A stretch of 64,000 nt of DNA from positions 12,339 through 76,338 of the forward strand of contig JAVBPB010000002.1 in the NCBI GenBank assembly GCA_031549965.1, read 5' to 3'. Source of the DNA: JAVBPB01 sp031549965. Its GTDB lineage: Bacteria; Bacillota; Clostridia; Lachnospirales; Lachnospiraceae. The translations under genes and the position numbers were made by a program. Below the pieces are notes generated by a model, which saw only the letters and a program-made list of their open reading frames with translations, was not told the origin of the DNA and did not search any database. Positions 1-8,809 of the stretch are shown piece by piece; within the stretch, counting starts at the first letter, position 1; each line of letters opens with the position of its first letter.

Positions 1-1
1 T

Positions 2-658
2 TCTAAAATAGTAGATATAGTTATAAATAATTTAAATAATGAATTTGCTATTAAAAGTTTACGATTAGTTTATCCTGATGTCAATGAAACATTTGAAGTT
101 GGAGAATTAAATTTACGTTTAATACAAAATGATGAGATAACACCATATGTTAATATTAATTATAATTTTCTCCAAAAAACATTGGACGGTTTGTTTACTG
201 GACAAGAAGAAGTAAGACCTACAGAAATAACTTGTGGGCAGTTTGATATAAATGGATTAAAAGAAGGTTTATTGATTACTAAAATAGATTTGGGTATAGA
301 TGGATTGTTTTTAGATGGAGTAAATGTAATTGAAATAGGGGAAATATTAAATATGGATCAAGCATTTATGGAAAAAAACAAAGAATACTTTAGTGTAAGT
401 AGAGTGGATAAATTACCAGTACAGAACATAAATATTAGCATAGGAGAAAAAACAGAATATAAATTAATATCTGTAGTAACTACAAAAGAATTTGACAATA
501 ATTTAGTTAATTTGTACTTTGCTCCTATATTTTATATTAAAGATAAAAGTAATAATAAAGAAAGTATTTTTATAAAAAGGAATAGTTATATTATTCAATC
601 TCCTATGATATTTTCGGATTCTTTCATAGAAAGGCTTTTTGAGGAGGGTGGAGTATGA
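2..658 (+). CDS. Hypothetical protein next to ABC exporter (5' partial)
   Basis: The frame is open from the first bases of the window, so the gene begins upstream; the TTG at 182 is internal, not a start. The visible 218 residues carry no recognisable motif, no membrane segment and no lipobox. The sequence is mostly beta-type alternating hydrophobic residues, as in an extracytoplasmic or accessory protein. It overlaps the ABC ATPase by 4 nt (ATGA at 655-658), so the two are translationally coupled and it is probably an accessory subunit of that exporter. I do not recognise the family. The function is inferred only from context. Confidence 0.7.
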   Translation, partial: SKIVDIVINNLNNEFAIKSLRLVYPDVNETFEVGELNLRLIQNDEITPYVNINYNFLQKTLDGLFTGQEEVRPTEITCGQFDINGLKEGLLITKIDLGIDGLFLDGVNVIEIGEILNMDQAFMEKNKEYFSVSRVDKLPVQNINISIGEKTEYKLISVVTTKEFDNNLVNLYFAPIFYIKDKSNNKESIFIKRNSYIIQSPMIFSDSFIERLFEEGGV

Positions 659-1395
659 GTTTAGTTATAAATAATCTTAGCAAGACTTATAAAAATGGAA
701 TTATAAAAAGGAACGGGAACAAAGCTTTAAGAAATATAAATATGGAAATAAAAAATGGAGAAGTTCTGGCGTTGATAGGGCAAAATGGAGCAGGAAAAAC
801 AACTTTAATAAAATGTATTTTAGGTTTCTTAAATCCTGATGAAGGAGAGGTTTTATTAAATTTAAAAAGTATGCAAAGTGCAATTTCTGAAGGTAATTTA
901 GGATATATGCCAGAAACATTATCATATCCAAAATACATTACATTAAAGGAATATATAAATGATTTAATGATACTTAGAGGAAAAGATATAAACAAATATA
1001 ATGATGTGTTGGAAAATTTAATTAATAAGTTTTATATGAAAGAACACATAAATAAAACTATATCAAAATTTTCCAAAGGAACACAGAAAAAAGCGTCTTT
1101 TATTCAATCTATTATACACTCCCCTAAAATATTAATTTTGGATGAACCAACAGACGGACTAGATCCAGTATCGCGAAAAACTTTGCTAAATGAAGTTCTT
1201 GAGCTAAAGAATAAAGGGTCAATTGTAATAATTACAACACATATACTACAAGACATAAATACTGTTGCAGATCGAGTAATTGCACTGCAAAACGGCAGTA
1301 TTATAAAAGACGACATGTTATGTGAAATTAATGAGAGCCTTGAAGATTGGTATTTTAATCTGTTAATAGAAAATGGGGGATTAGATAAAATATGA
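655..1395 (+). CDS. ABC transporter ATP-binding protein
   Basis: 246 residues, the usual length for an ABC-2 type exporter ATPase. Walker A GQNGAGKTT lies near residues 42-50, the signature loop is the divergent FSKGTQKK, and Walker B/D-loop is LILDEPTDGLDP, followed by the switch histidine in ITTHILQD. It hydrolyses ATP to drive the membrane partner encoded immediately downstream. Start ATG 655 overlaps the stop of the preceding gene, with GGAGGGTGGAG as ribosome binding site, and its own stop overlaps the permease start by 4 nt. The export substrate cannot be told from sequence. NosF, BcrA and antimicrobial peptide exporters share this architecture. Confidence 0.93.
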   Translation: MSLVINNLSKTYKNGIIKRNGNKALRNINMEIKNGEVLALIGQNGAGKTTLIKCILGFLNPDEGEVLLNLKSMQSAISEGNLGYMPETLSYPKYITLKEYINDLMILRGKDINKYNDVLENLINKFYMKEHINKTISKFSKGTQKKASFIQSIIHSPKILILDEPTDGLDPVSRKTLLNEVLELKNKGSIVIITTHILQDINTVADRVIALQNGSIIKDDMLCEINESLEDWYFNLLIENGGLDKI

Positions 1396-2186
1396 GAAAG
1401 GTTATTAAATTTAAATTCTATTATTTAATTTCTAATAAATTTATATTTATTTTTACATTATTATTACTATTTCTTCTTAATTTTGATGCTATATTTAATT
1501 CGGGAATTTTATTATCAGGAGGAGAGACTTTTAATCAAGAATTAAAATACACACTTCTTATTAATAATTATACTATTGCAGCATCAATGTATGGAATTTT
1601 TTTTACGATTGCTTTAGGAAGTATGATTCTTGGGCCAGACACGCAAACAGGAAATTTGTATGTATTATTATCGGCATATTCAAATAGAGTAAGATATTAT
1701 ATAGGATCATTTATTTCGGTAGTACTATATACTGTATGTATTCAGATACTATTGCTTATCAATTTTTTTATGTTATGTATTATTTTTAATATTAATTTTT
1801 TATGGTCAGATATTACGGCATGTTTTATTAATATAATATTAAATTCATTAGTAATATTGGCTATAACAGGACTAGCATCAGTCTACATAAAAGGGATAGG
1901 TTCTGCCTTTATAGGACTAGTGGCATATTCCTTTTATAGTATTTACAATTATAATTCAATACCATTAATGAATACAAATTTTATAATAAACATACGAGAT
2001 TATAGAAATATATTGGGAAATTTTATGCCAATTGTTCACGTTTTAGTACCGTCTATATCCCTACCTGAGGCATTTGAAATCTATGGTTATAAAACTATAA
2101 TTCCAAATGTAAATTTATATCAAATAATATTTGTTATTTTGTTTTTGGGAATGGGTTGCTTATGTTTTTATAAAAAGGATCTATAA
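1392..2186 (+). CDS. ABC-2 type permease
   Basis: 264 residues with about six hydrophobic helices: one near 11-30, a second around 60-80 preceded by a loop with Asn and Tyr, then pairs near 100-125 and 140-180, and a C-terminal helix ending in CFYKKDL. The layout, with a short cytosolic N-terminus, six helices and a basic C-terminus, is that of ABC-2 or NosY-like permeases that pair with a NosF/BcrA-like ATPase. It overlaps that ATPase gene by 4 nt. Together with the accessory gene upstream it forms one operon. The substrate is unknown. Confidence 0.85.
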   Translation: MRKVIKFKFYYLISNKFIFIFTLLLLFLLNFDAIFNSGILLSGGETFNQELKYTLLINNYTIAASMYGIFFTIALGSMILGPDTQTGNLYVLLSAYSNRVRYYIGSFISVVLYTVCIQILLLINFFMLCIIFNINFLWSDITACFINIILNSLVILAITGLASVYIKGIGSAFIGLVAYSFYSIYNYNSIPLMNTNFIINIRDYRNILGNFMPIVHVLVPSISLPEAFEIYGYKTIIPNVNLYQIIFVILFLGMGCLCFYKKDL

Positions 2187-2214
2187 ACGTGACTAAAGAT
2201 CATTTATTGTATGA

Positions 2215-2627
2215 TTAATTACTAAAAACAAGTAAGCCTGTTGCAAGATATATATTATTGTATTTGCAATTTTTGTCTTTTAGTATAATATATTTGTAAG
2301 AAAGTATAATACTAAAGCAGTATTTGGAAAAATTAGATTTAATTATATTTGGTTTTGGATTTCTAATAGCTGTTACTTAATGAGTGGTTATGCCTATTCA
2401 ATAAATTTGGATATCAAAAAACAAAATTTATACTAATGATTTTGATAATTTTGACTCCATTTTTAAGTTCTTCATTAATGTCAAAACTTGATTTAAATGT
2501 TATACAAAGAGTAATACTTGAAGGGACCCAGGAAATTAAATGCATAATAGTATTTCTTGCATCAATATTGTTAAGCTTTATATCTATAATATTATCAATT
2601 GAAATATTTAAAAGAAAAGAGATGTAG
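2215..2627 (+). pseudogene. Frameshifted ABC permease remnant
   Basis: Behind the intact permease lie short membrane-protein-like reading segments in shifting frames. One segment, around 2310-2375, reads LEKLDLIIFGFGFLIAVT and ends in stops. A second, in another frame from 2370 to 2627, ends in a long hydrophobic helix followed by SIEIFKRKEM, a typical permease C-terminus. At least one indel is needed to join them, and no usable start or ribosome binding site remains. I read it as a decayed second permease of the exporter operon. The 63-residue open frame at 2436-2627 alone is unlikely to be a gene. Confidence 0.55.
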
Positions 2628-2631
2628 ATGT

Positions 2632-2715
2632 ATGGTAAGTATTGTATATATTGTTTTTTGTGTAGTATTATATATTATAATATCGCATATTCGAAACAAA
2701 AAAAATAAAAAATGA
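2632..2715 (+). CDS. Possible 27-residue single-pass membrane peptide
   Basis: A short ORF starts at ATG 2632, directly after the permease relic. It encodes one hydrophobic helix (residues 3-18) and a lysine-rich tail ending NKKNKK. The nearest purine-rich stretch, AAAAGAAAAGAGATG, could serve as a ribosome binding site. The terminator at 2720-2750 follows immediately, which fits the end of a transcription unit. It may be a real small membrane protein or simply part of the decayed permease. Confidence 0.25.
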   Translation: MVSIVYIVFCVVLYIIISHIRNKKNKK

Positions 2716-2719
2716 TTAC

Positions 2720-2750
2720 CTCAATATTTGAATAATTATTGAGATATTTT
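2720..2750 (+). terminator. Weak intrinsic terminator of the exporter operon
   Basis: CTCAATA (2720-2726) pairs with TATTGAG (2737-2743) and is followed by ATATTTT. A second small hairpin, GGGCGC (2774-2779) with GCGTCC (2791-2796), lies just beyond. Both are weak. Confidence 0.4.
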
Positions 2751-2968
2751 AAAATTCCATAAGGTAATTTTGAGGGCGCTAATAAGATTGGCGTCCATTT
2801 CCTATTGTATAATTAAAGTTACAAAAAAGAATTTATTAATAAAGTAACTTTTTAAGTACAATTCAATATTTATATGTATTTTTTATAAATAATTAATATG
2901 TTTTTCCTTTTAAAATGTACTTCACTATGGTATAATATTGAAAAGTTCATTTGATTAGAGGTGTAAGA

Positions 2969-3349
2969 ATGGAAATTCATGAATCAGGAGAGGATTACCT
3001 AGAAACAATTTTACTACTAAAGCAGCAAAACGGATTCGTACGTGCTATAGACATTGCCAATGAATTGAACTACTCAAAAGCAAGTGTGAGCCGAGCTATG
3101 GCAATACTAAAAGGCAAAGAACTTATAAGCATTAACGCAGAAAATCAAATAGAACTTACAATTGAAGGCTATAAACACGCTATTCGTGTATATGAAAAGC
3201 ATGATTTTTTAAAGAAATTTTTAATCAAAATCGGAGTAAATGAAGAAACAGCCAAAGTTGATGCGTGCAGAATGGAGCATGTAATCAGCGAAGAAACATT
3301 TAACGCATTAAAAAATATTAGTGGTTCAATTAATATAGAGAAAAAATAA
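2969..3349 (+). CDS. DtxR/MntR-family metal-dependent regulator
   Basis: 126 residues: an N-terminal winged helix (residues 5-65) and a short dimerisation/metal domain. Likely ATG 2969 has AGAGGTG six bases upstream; a TTG at 2951 is in frame but lacks a site. Aligned by eye to Bacillus MntR (offset +1), the metal ligands are D9, E12, H78, C100, E103 and H104. D9 is the MntR-type residue, whereas C100 matches DtxR Cys102 instead of the MntR glutamate. The ligand set is therefore mixed and metal specificity (Mn or Fe) is uncertain. It lacks the SH3-like third domain of classical DtxR. It sits 34 bp upstream of a CNNM membrane protein and may control it. Confidence 0.85.
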   Translation: MEIHESGEDYLETILLLKQQNGFVRAIDIANELNYSKASVSRAMAILKGKELISINAENQIELTIEGYKHAIRVYEKHDFLKKFLIKIGVNEETAKVDACRMEHVISEETFNALKNISGSINIEKK

Positions 3350-3383
3350 TCTATAAATATTTAAAAACTTGGAGGAATGAATT

Positions 3384-4709
3384 ATGGAAGACCCCGTTAT
3401 ATGGTCGATACTATTGCAACTTTTTCTTATTGCCTTAAACGCAGTGTTTGCTTGTGCTGAGATAGCTATTATATCAATTAATGATAATAAGCTTGATAAG
3501 ATGGCAGCATCAGGAAATAAAAAAGCAAAAAGGTTAATCTCACTTACAAGCCAACCAGCAAAATTCTTGGCGACAATACAAGTTGGAATAACACTTGCTG
3601 GATTCTTAGGAAGTGCTTTTGCTGCGGATAATTTTTCTGACCTTCTTGTAGGCTGGTTTGTGGGTATTGGAGTAACCATACCGGTTTCAACATTAGACAC
3701 CTTATCAGTAATTATTATTACTATAATATTGTCATACGTAACATTAATACTGGGAGAACTTGTTCCAAAACGTATTGCTATGAAAAAAGCAGAGGCAATT
3801 GGACTTTCCATGTCAGGGTTTATATACGTTGTGTCAAGGGTATTTGCTCCAATAGTATTTGTGCTCACAGCTTCTACAAATGGCATTCTTAGATTAATCG
3901 GAATTGATCCTCATGCAGAAGATGAAGAAGTAACTGAAGAAGAAATTCGTATGATGGTTGATGCAGGAAGTGAAAAAGGTGCTATTGATAATGAGGAAAA
4001 GGAATTCATTCACAATGTTTTTGAATTTGATAATAAAACTGCCAATGAACTTATGACCCATAGAACAGATGTTATTTTACTTTGGGAAGAAGATAATGAT
4101 GAGACATGGGAAAATATCGTATTAGAAAGTAGATATTCCATATATCCAATTTGTGGAGAAAGTGCAGATGACATTGTAGGAGTACTTAATGCAAGGGACT
4201 ATTTTAGATTAAAGGACAGAAGCAGAGAAAGTGTATTAAAACATGCGGTAAAGCCTCCTCAATTTATACCAGAGGGAGTAAATGCAGATGTACTATTCCG
4301 CAATATGAAGAAAAACCGTAATCATTTTGCAATTGTAATAGATGAATATGGCGGAATGAGTGGTATTATTACAATTAGTGATTTACTTGAAGAACTTGTA
4401 GGCAACCTAAATGATAATATGTTAGACACAACAGAAGAACCTTCAATAGAACAAATAGATGTGGGAACGTGGAGCATTAACGGAGCTGTTTTACTTGATG
4501 ATGTTGTAAAGACACTTGGAGTAGCATTACCATGTGATGAATATGACACTTTTTCAGGTATGGTATTTGCAATTATCGGAAATATTCCCCCGGATGGAAC
4601 AACCCTTGAAATTGAAGAATATGGCCTTTTGATTAAAGTAACAAATATTAAGGAACGTAGAATTGAAAACTCAATAGTGTGTTTAACCGATAAAAAGGCA
4701 GTGGATTAA
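3384..4709 (+). CDS. CNNM/CorC (HlyC) family membrane protein
   Basis: 441 residues, full length for the family. An N-terminal DUF21/CNNM transmembrane domain (about 1-185) is followed by a tandem CBS pair (about 205-330) and a C-terminal CorC_HlyC domain (about 345-430). Family members act in divalent cation (Mg or Co) transport or homeostasis at the cytoplasmic membrane, with CBS domains binding adenine nucleotides. Start ATG 3384 has GGAGG at 3371-3375. The older name haemolysin is not functional evidence. The metal-dependent regulator just upstream supports a role in metal ion balance, an inference from context. Confidence 0.92.
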   Translation: MEDPVIWSILLQLFLIALNAVFACAEIAIISINDNKLDKMAASGNKKAKRLISLTSQPAKFLATIQVGITLAGFLGSAFAADNFSDLLVGWFVGIGVTIPVSTLDTLSVIIITIILSYVTLILGELVPKRIAMKKAEAIGLSMSGFIYVVSRVFAPIVFVLTASTNGILRLIGIDPHAEDEEVTEEEIRMMVDAGSEKGAIDNEEKEFIHNVFEFDNKTANELMTHRTDVILLWEEDNDETWENIVLESRYSIYPICGESADDIVGVLNARDYFRLKDRSRESVLKHAVKPPQFIPEGVNADVLFRNMKKNRNHFAIVIDEYGGMSGIITISDLLEELVGNLNDNMLDTTEEPSIEQIDVGTWSINGAVLLDDVVKTLGVALPCDEYDTFSGMVFAIIGNIPPDGTTLEIEEYGLLIKVTNIKERRIENSIVCLTDKKAVD

Positions 4710-4720
4710 CTCCACTGCCT
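4696..4720. terminator. Bidirectional intrinsic terminator
   Basis: A perfect 10-bp stem, AGGCAGTGGA (4696-4705) with TCCACTGCCT (4711-4720), and a 5-nt loop that contains the stop codon of the CNNM gene. An A-run precedes it and an AT-rich tract follows, so it can end both the plus-strand gene and the convergent cellobiose phosphorylase gene. Confidence 0.8.
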
Positions 4721-4767
4721 ATATTTATACTTAAAATTTGAGAGAAAGATTACCTTTTAAATATATA

Positions 4768-7203
4768 TTACTGCATATAAACTATAACATTGTATTCGTT
4801 CTTACCTTCTTCATAAGGTATAACAAATCCGTTAATATCCATGCCATCAACATTAATACTTGAAACTCCCTTTTCAACTCCATTAGGATTTTTAACTTCA
4901 ATGTTATAAATTGCATCACGAAACTTTCTTGTAATTTTAAATTCTCCAAACCCTTTTGGAATACAAGGATTTATTCCAAGACCCTCATGAGTTGGAAATA
5001 CACCGAGGATGTGTTGGGAGATATTAACAAATGTCCATGCAGCAGTACCAGTTAACCAGCTATTTTTAGCCTCACCATGAAATTTGGCATCTGCACCGGC
5101 AATCATCTGTGAATAAACATAAGGTTCAGTTCTGTGTACCTCGCTAATTTCTTCAAGATAAGCAGGACAAGTTTTTCTGTATATTTCAAAAGCACGATCT
5201 CCACGACCAATAACTGTTTCAGCAATTGAAACCCAAGGATTGTTGTGGCAGAAAATACCTGCGTTTTCTTTATATCCAGGTGGATAAGAAGAAATTTCTC
5301 CAAGTTCTAAATGATACTTTGTATATGCTGGCTGTAAAAGCATAATACCATATTTAGAATCAAGTTTTTCTTTAACTGAATCCAGAGCTTTTTGTGCCAA
5401 TCCTTCTTTAACACCAACCTCAGCAAGGACACAAAAGCCTTGTGGTTCAATATAAATCTGACCTTCCTCACATTCCTTTGAACCTACCTTAGTACCTGTG
5501 GAATCATATGCACGTAAAAACCAGTCTCCATCCCAGCCGTCTTTTATGATAGCTGCTTCCATTAAGCCGACTTCTTCTAAGGCACGGGTAGCTTCATTTA
5601 CATCGCCTTTGATTTCACAAAGCTTAGCATATTCTTTACCATATTTAACGAACATACCTGCAATAAATACAGACTCTGCAACAGGACCTTCACTAGGACC
5701 AAAGGTTTGGAAAGACTCACCAGGTTGTTCTGAAAAACAGTTAAGATTCAAACAGTCATTCCAGTCAGCACGGCCAATTAAAGGAAGTTTATGAGGTCCT
5801 TTGTTATTAATAATATAATCAAAAGAACGTTTTAAATGCTCCATAAGTGGTTTGGCAACAGAATCATCATTATCAAAAGGAACAATTTCATCTAAAATAG
5901 ATAAGTCTCCACTTTCTTTAATATAAGCTGATGTACCTGCAATAAGCCAAAGTGGATCATCATTGAAACCGCTACCAATGTCAGAATTTCCTTTTTTAGT
6001 AAGAGGTTGATATTGGTGATAAGCACTACCATCCTGCATTTGAGTTGAAGCAATATCAATAATACGTTCTCTTGCACGATCTGGAATCAAGTGAACAAAT
6101 CCTAATAGATCCTGACAGGAATCACGGAATCCCATTCCCCTTCCAATACCTGATTCATAGTATGAAGCTGAACGAGACATATTAAATGTAACCATACATT
6201 GATATTGATTCCATGTATTAACCATACGATTAACTTTATCATCTGAACTTGAAACTTGATATCCAGAAAGTAGCTTCTTCCAGTAACCTTTAAGTTCATT
6301 AAAAGCTTTGTCCACATCTTCATCACTTTGATATTTAGAAAGCATAGTTTTTGCACCATCTTTTCTAATTACATTTGGAGCTTCCCATTTGTTATCAACA
6401 GGGTTTTCAAGATATCCTAATACAAATACAAAGGATTTTTTCTCATTTGGTTCTAAAGTAATATTAATTTGATGTGAAGCAATTGGTGACCATCCGCTTG
6501 CAATAGAATTTGTAGCTTTTCCGTTTTCAACTGCTTCTGGCATGTCAGCACCTCTGTAAGCACCAAGAAAGCTGTCACGGCTTGTATCAAAACCATCAAT
6601 AGGTGTATTAACTGAATATACTGCATAATGGTTTCTTCTTTCTCTATATTCAGTCTTGTGATAAATAGTAGAATCTATAACTTCAACTTCTCCAATGCTT
6701 AAATTACGTTGAAAATTCTTCATATCATCATCAGCATTCCATAAGCACCATTCAACATATGAAAATAGTGAAATATTTTTTTGGCTGTCTGAATTATTGC
6801 TTATTTCAACCTTAGTTACTTCGCAGTTATCATTCATAGGTACAAAAGTTAAAAGAGAAGCTTCTACATTGTTTTTAGAAGAAGTAAAACGGCTATATCC
6901 TATACCGTGTCTGCATTCATAAGAATCTAAATCTGTTTTTGTTGGCTGCCAACCTGGATTCCAAATAGTAGAACCATCTTTAATATAAAAGTACTTTCCA
7001 TTAATATCTGCCGGAACATTATTATAACGGTATCTAGTCATACGAAGTAATTTTGCATCTTTATAGAAGGTATAGCCACCACATGTGTTAGAAATTAGTG
7101 AAAAAAATTCATTACATCCAAGGTAATTAATCCAAGGAAGGGGAGTTTTAGGGGTTGTAATAACATATTCCTGTCTTTCATCATCAAAGCGTCCGAATTT
7201 CAT
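4768..7203 (-). CDS. Cellobiose phosphorylase (GH94)
   Basis: 811 residues from the start MKFGRFDDE. The ATG 18 nt further upstream lies inside the ribosome binding site AAAGGAGA, so 7203 is the true start. The enzyme phosphorolyses cellobiose to glucose 1-phosphate and glucose in the cytoplasm, saving ATP. Evidence is the N-terminal GH94 beta-sandwich (about 1-280), linker helices, and an (alpha/alpha)6 barrel. The general acid is D483 in ADWNDCLN, equivalent to Asp490 of the Cellulomonas gilvus enzyme, and the substrate-site [12 protein letters not shown] is at 354-365. N-terminal sequence [15 protein letters not shown]-type blocks favour cellobiose over cellodextrin or chitobiose phosphorylase. 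It is divergent from the LacI gene and next to a sugar ABC transporter, which supports import-coupled phosphorolysis. Confidence 0.95.
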   Translation of the reverse strand: MKFGRFDDERQEYVITTPKTPLPWINYLGCNEFFSLISNTCGGYTFYKDAKLLRMTRYRYNNVPADINGKYFYIKDGSTIWNPGWQPTKTDLDSYECRHGIGYSRFTSSKNNVEASLLTFVPMNDNCEVTKVEISNNSDSQKNISLFSYVEWCLWNADDDMKNFQRNLSIGEVEVIDSTIYHKTEYRERRNHYAVYSVNTPIDGFDTSRDSFLGAYRGADMPEAVENGKATNSIASGWSPIASHQINITLEPNEKKSFVFVLGYLENPVDNKWEAPNVIRKDGAKTMLSKYQSDEDVDKAFNELKGYWKKLLSGYQVSSSDDKVNRMVNTWNQYQCMVTFNMSRSASYYESGIGRGMGFRDSCQDLLGFVHLIPDRARERIIDIASTQMQDGSAYHQYQPLTKKGNSDIGSGFNDDPLWLIAGTSAYIKESGDLSILDEIVPFDNDDSVAKPLMEHLKRSFDYIINNKGPHKLPLIGRADWNDCLNLNCFSEQPGESFQTFGPSEGPVAESVFIAGMFVKYGKEYAKLCEIKGDVNEATRALEEVGLMEAAIIKDGWDGDWFLRAYDSTGTKVGSKECEEGQIYIEPQGFCVLAEVGVKEGLAQKALDSVKEKLDSKYGIMLLQPAYTKYHLELGEISSYPPGYKENAGIFCHNNPWVSIAETVIGRGDRAFEIYRKTCPAYLEEISEVHRTEPYVYSQMIAGADAKFHGEAKNSWLTGTAAWTFVNISQHILGVFPTHEGLGINPCIPKGFGEFKITRKFRDAIYNIEVKNPNGVEKGVSSINVDGMDINGFVIPYEEGKNEYNVIVYMQ

Positions 7204-7669
7204 AAAAATTCTCCTTTTCATTATTAAATTTTTAATAGTAGGTTATTGTCAATGTATGATTTCTCAATTGACTATTTTGTTTTAGATTACATAATATTAT
7301 GTTTGTTTATTATTTTTATGAAAGATTACGTAAACGTTTAAGTAAGCTTTTTAAATAATAACCGATATAAGGAGTATACTGGATAAATGGGAAAAAATCA
7401 ACTATAATTTTAAATAATTTTCAACCCGGTTTATTATGTAAAAGTTATAATTATTAAAAAACATATCAAAAAACAGTAAATTATAACGATAGGCCAAAAT
7501 TTAGTTCAAAAGAACTATGAAAAATATATAAAAACATAAGAATAAATATAGTGAAAACCAACAAAAAATTAATAAATTAAAAATAGCACTTGAAATATTG
7601 TTTAATGTGTTGTATATTTAACTTACGAAATCGATTAAGTAACAACAAAAACACAACAGAGGTGATGAG
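7204..7669. other. Divergent regulatory region between phosphorylase and LacI gene
   Basis: 466 bp with no ORF. It holds the 5' ends of both divergent genes, very AT-rich sequence, the perfect palindrome TAAACGTTTA at 7331-7340, and an imperfect inverted repeat ACTTACGA...TCGATTAAGT at 7621-7640 just before the LacI ribosome binding site. I could not place convincing -35/-10 pairs. Confidence 0.6.
7329..7340. promoter_or_regulatory. LacI/CcpA-type operator palindrome
   Basis: CGTAAACGTTTA contains the perfect palindrome TAAACGTTTA with a central CG, the pattern recognised by LacI-family regulators (cre-like). It lies about 125 bp upstream of the cellobiose phosphorylase start and 330 bp upstream of the LacI gene, so either the local regulator or CcpA could bind. 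Confidence 0.5.
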
Positions 7670-8677
7670 ATGGTTTCTATGAAAGACATTGCTGCTGTAT
7701 GCAATGTATCAGTGGCCACAGTCAGTAAAGCTTTAAATGGACATAGCGATATAGGAAAAGAGACAAAAGAGAATATACAAAAGACAGCAAAAGAAATGGG
7801 GTATTTTCCAAACTCATCAGCAAGAGCATTAAGAACCAACAGAACATATAATCTGGGAGTTTTATTTGCAGATGAAGCCAATAGCGGACTGACACATGAT
7901 TACTTCGCAGGTGTAATTAATAGTTTTAAAGTAGCAGCAGAAGAAGAAGGATATGATATTACTTTTTTAAATAATAGAAAGAACAAGTTTAATATGTCAT
8001 ATTTAGAACACAGTAAATACAGAGGATTAGAAGGAGTTGTGCTTGCCTGCATAGATTTTACAGATCCTGAAGTACAAGAATTAGTAAATAGCAATATTCC
8101 TGTTGTAACTATTGATTATCTATTTAATAACAGAATTGCCATTATGTCAAATAATGCTTCTGGAATGCAGGAATTATTAAACTTTGTATATAATCAGGGC
8201 CATCGTAAGATTGCATATATACATGGTGCTGACTCAGCAGTAACAAAAGCAAGAATGACAAGTTTTTTTAAAATTGCAGAAGAAAAGGATTTATTTGTTC
8301 CAGATGAATACATAAGAGAAGCAGCTTATAGGGATGCTATAACAGCAGGAAAGGTTACAAAGGAACTTTTAGAACTTAAAAATCCACCAACCTGTATTTT
8401 GTATCCGGATGATTATTCAGCTATTGGAGGAATGAATGCAATAAAAGAAAGAGGTCTTAGCATACCAAAAGATATTTCAATTGCAGGTTATGATGGTATT
8501 ATGATTGCATCTCAATTAGAACCAAGGTTGACTACTATAAAGCAGGATACAGAAGCTTTAGGGGCAAGAGCAGCAGAAAAGTTAATAAGCTTAATAGAAA
8601 AACCAAAAAGCACTCTCATTGAAATGATTACAATTGAAGGAAAATTAATAGAAGGCAAATCAGTAGGAGAGATTTAA
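7670..8677 (+). CDS. LacI-family transcriptional regulator
   Basis: 335 residues. The N-terminal helix-turn-helix is MKDIAAVCNVSVATVSKALN with hinge helix NSSARALRTNRT (about 49-60), followed by a periplasmic-binding-protein-like sensor domain to the end. Start ATG 7670 has AGAGGTGAT five bases upstream; an in-frame ATG at 7679 is too far. It lies between cellobiose phosphorylase (divergent) and the sugar ABC transporter (same strand), so it very probably represses or controls both in response to a cello-oligosaccharide or its phosphorolysis product. The inducer is inferred, not seen. Confidence 0.93.
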   Translation: MVSMKDIAAVCNVSVATVSKALNGHSDIGKETKENIQKTAKEMGYFPNSSARALRTNRTYNLGVLFADEANSGLTHDYFAGVINSFKVAAEEEGYDITFLNNRKNKFNMSYLEHSKYRGLEGVVLACIDFTDPEVQELVNSNIPVVTIDYLFNNRIAIMSNNASGMQELLNFVYNQGHRKIAYIHGADSAVTKARMTSFFKIAEEKDLFVPDEYIREAAYRDAITAGKVTKELLELKNPPTCILYPDDYSAIGGMNAIKERGLSIPKDISIAGYDGIMIASQLEPRLTTIKQDTEALGARAAEKLISLIEKPKSTLIEMITIEGKLIEGKSVGEI

Positions 8678-8745
8678 TCAAAAGCACATTTAGATATTTC
8701 TATTACTTAGAGATAAGTAATATAGATATAAAAGGTAACAGCCAA

Positions 8746-8770
8746 TTTCAAAAATAATTTATTTTTGAAA
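8746..8770 (+). promoter_or_regulatory. 12-bp perfect inverted repeat in the 5' leader
   Basis: TTTCAAAAATAA (8746-8757) and TTATTTTTGAAA (8759-8770) form a perfect inverted repeat with a single central T, 40 bp before the binding-protein start. There is no T-run after it. It may be a protein-binding site or an RNA hairpin at the head of the transporter mRNA. A weaker hairpin, ATTACTT...AAGTAAT, precedes it. Confidence 0.5.
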
Positions 8771-8809
8771 CTGACATAACTTATTTAAAATTAAAATGGA
8801 GGAATAATT

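Noticed and set aside
3326..3886. 186-residue minus-strand ORF opposite the CNNM gene
   Set aside because: Shadow frame of the conserved CNNM protein with no start site.
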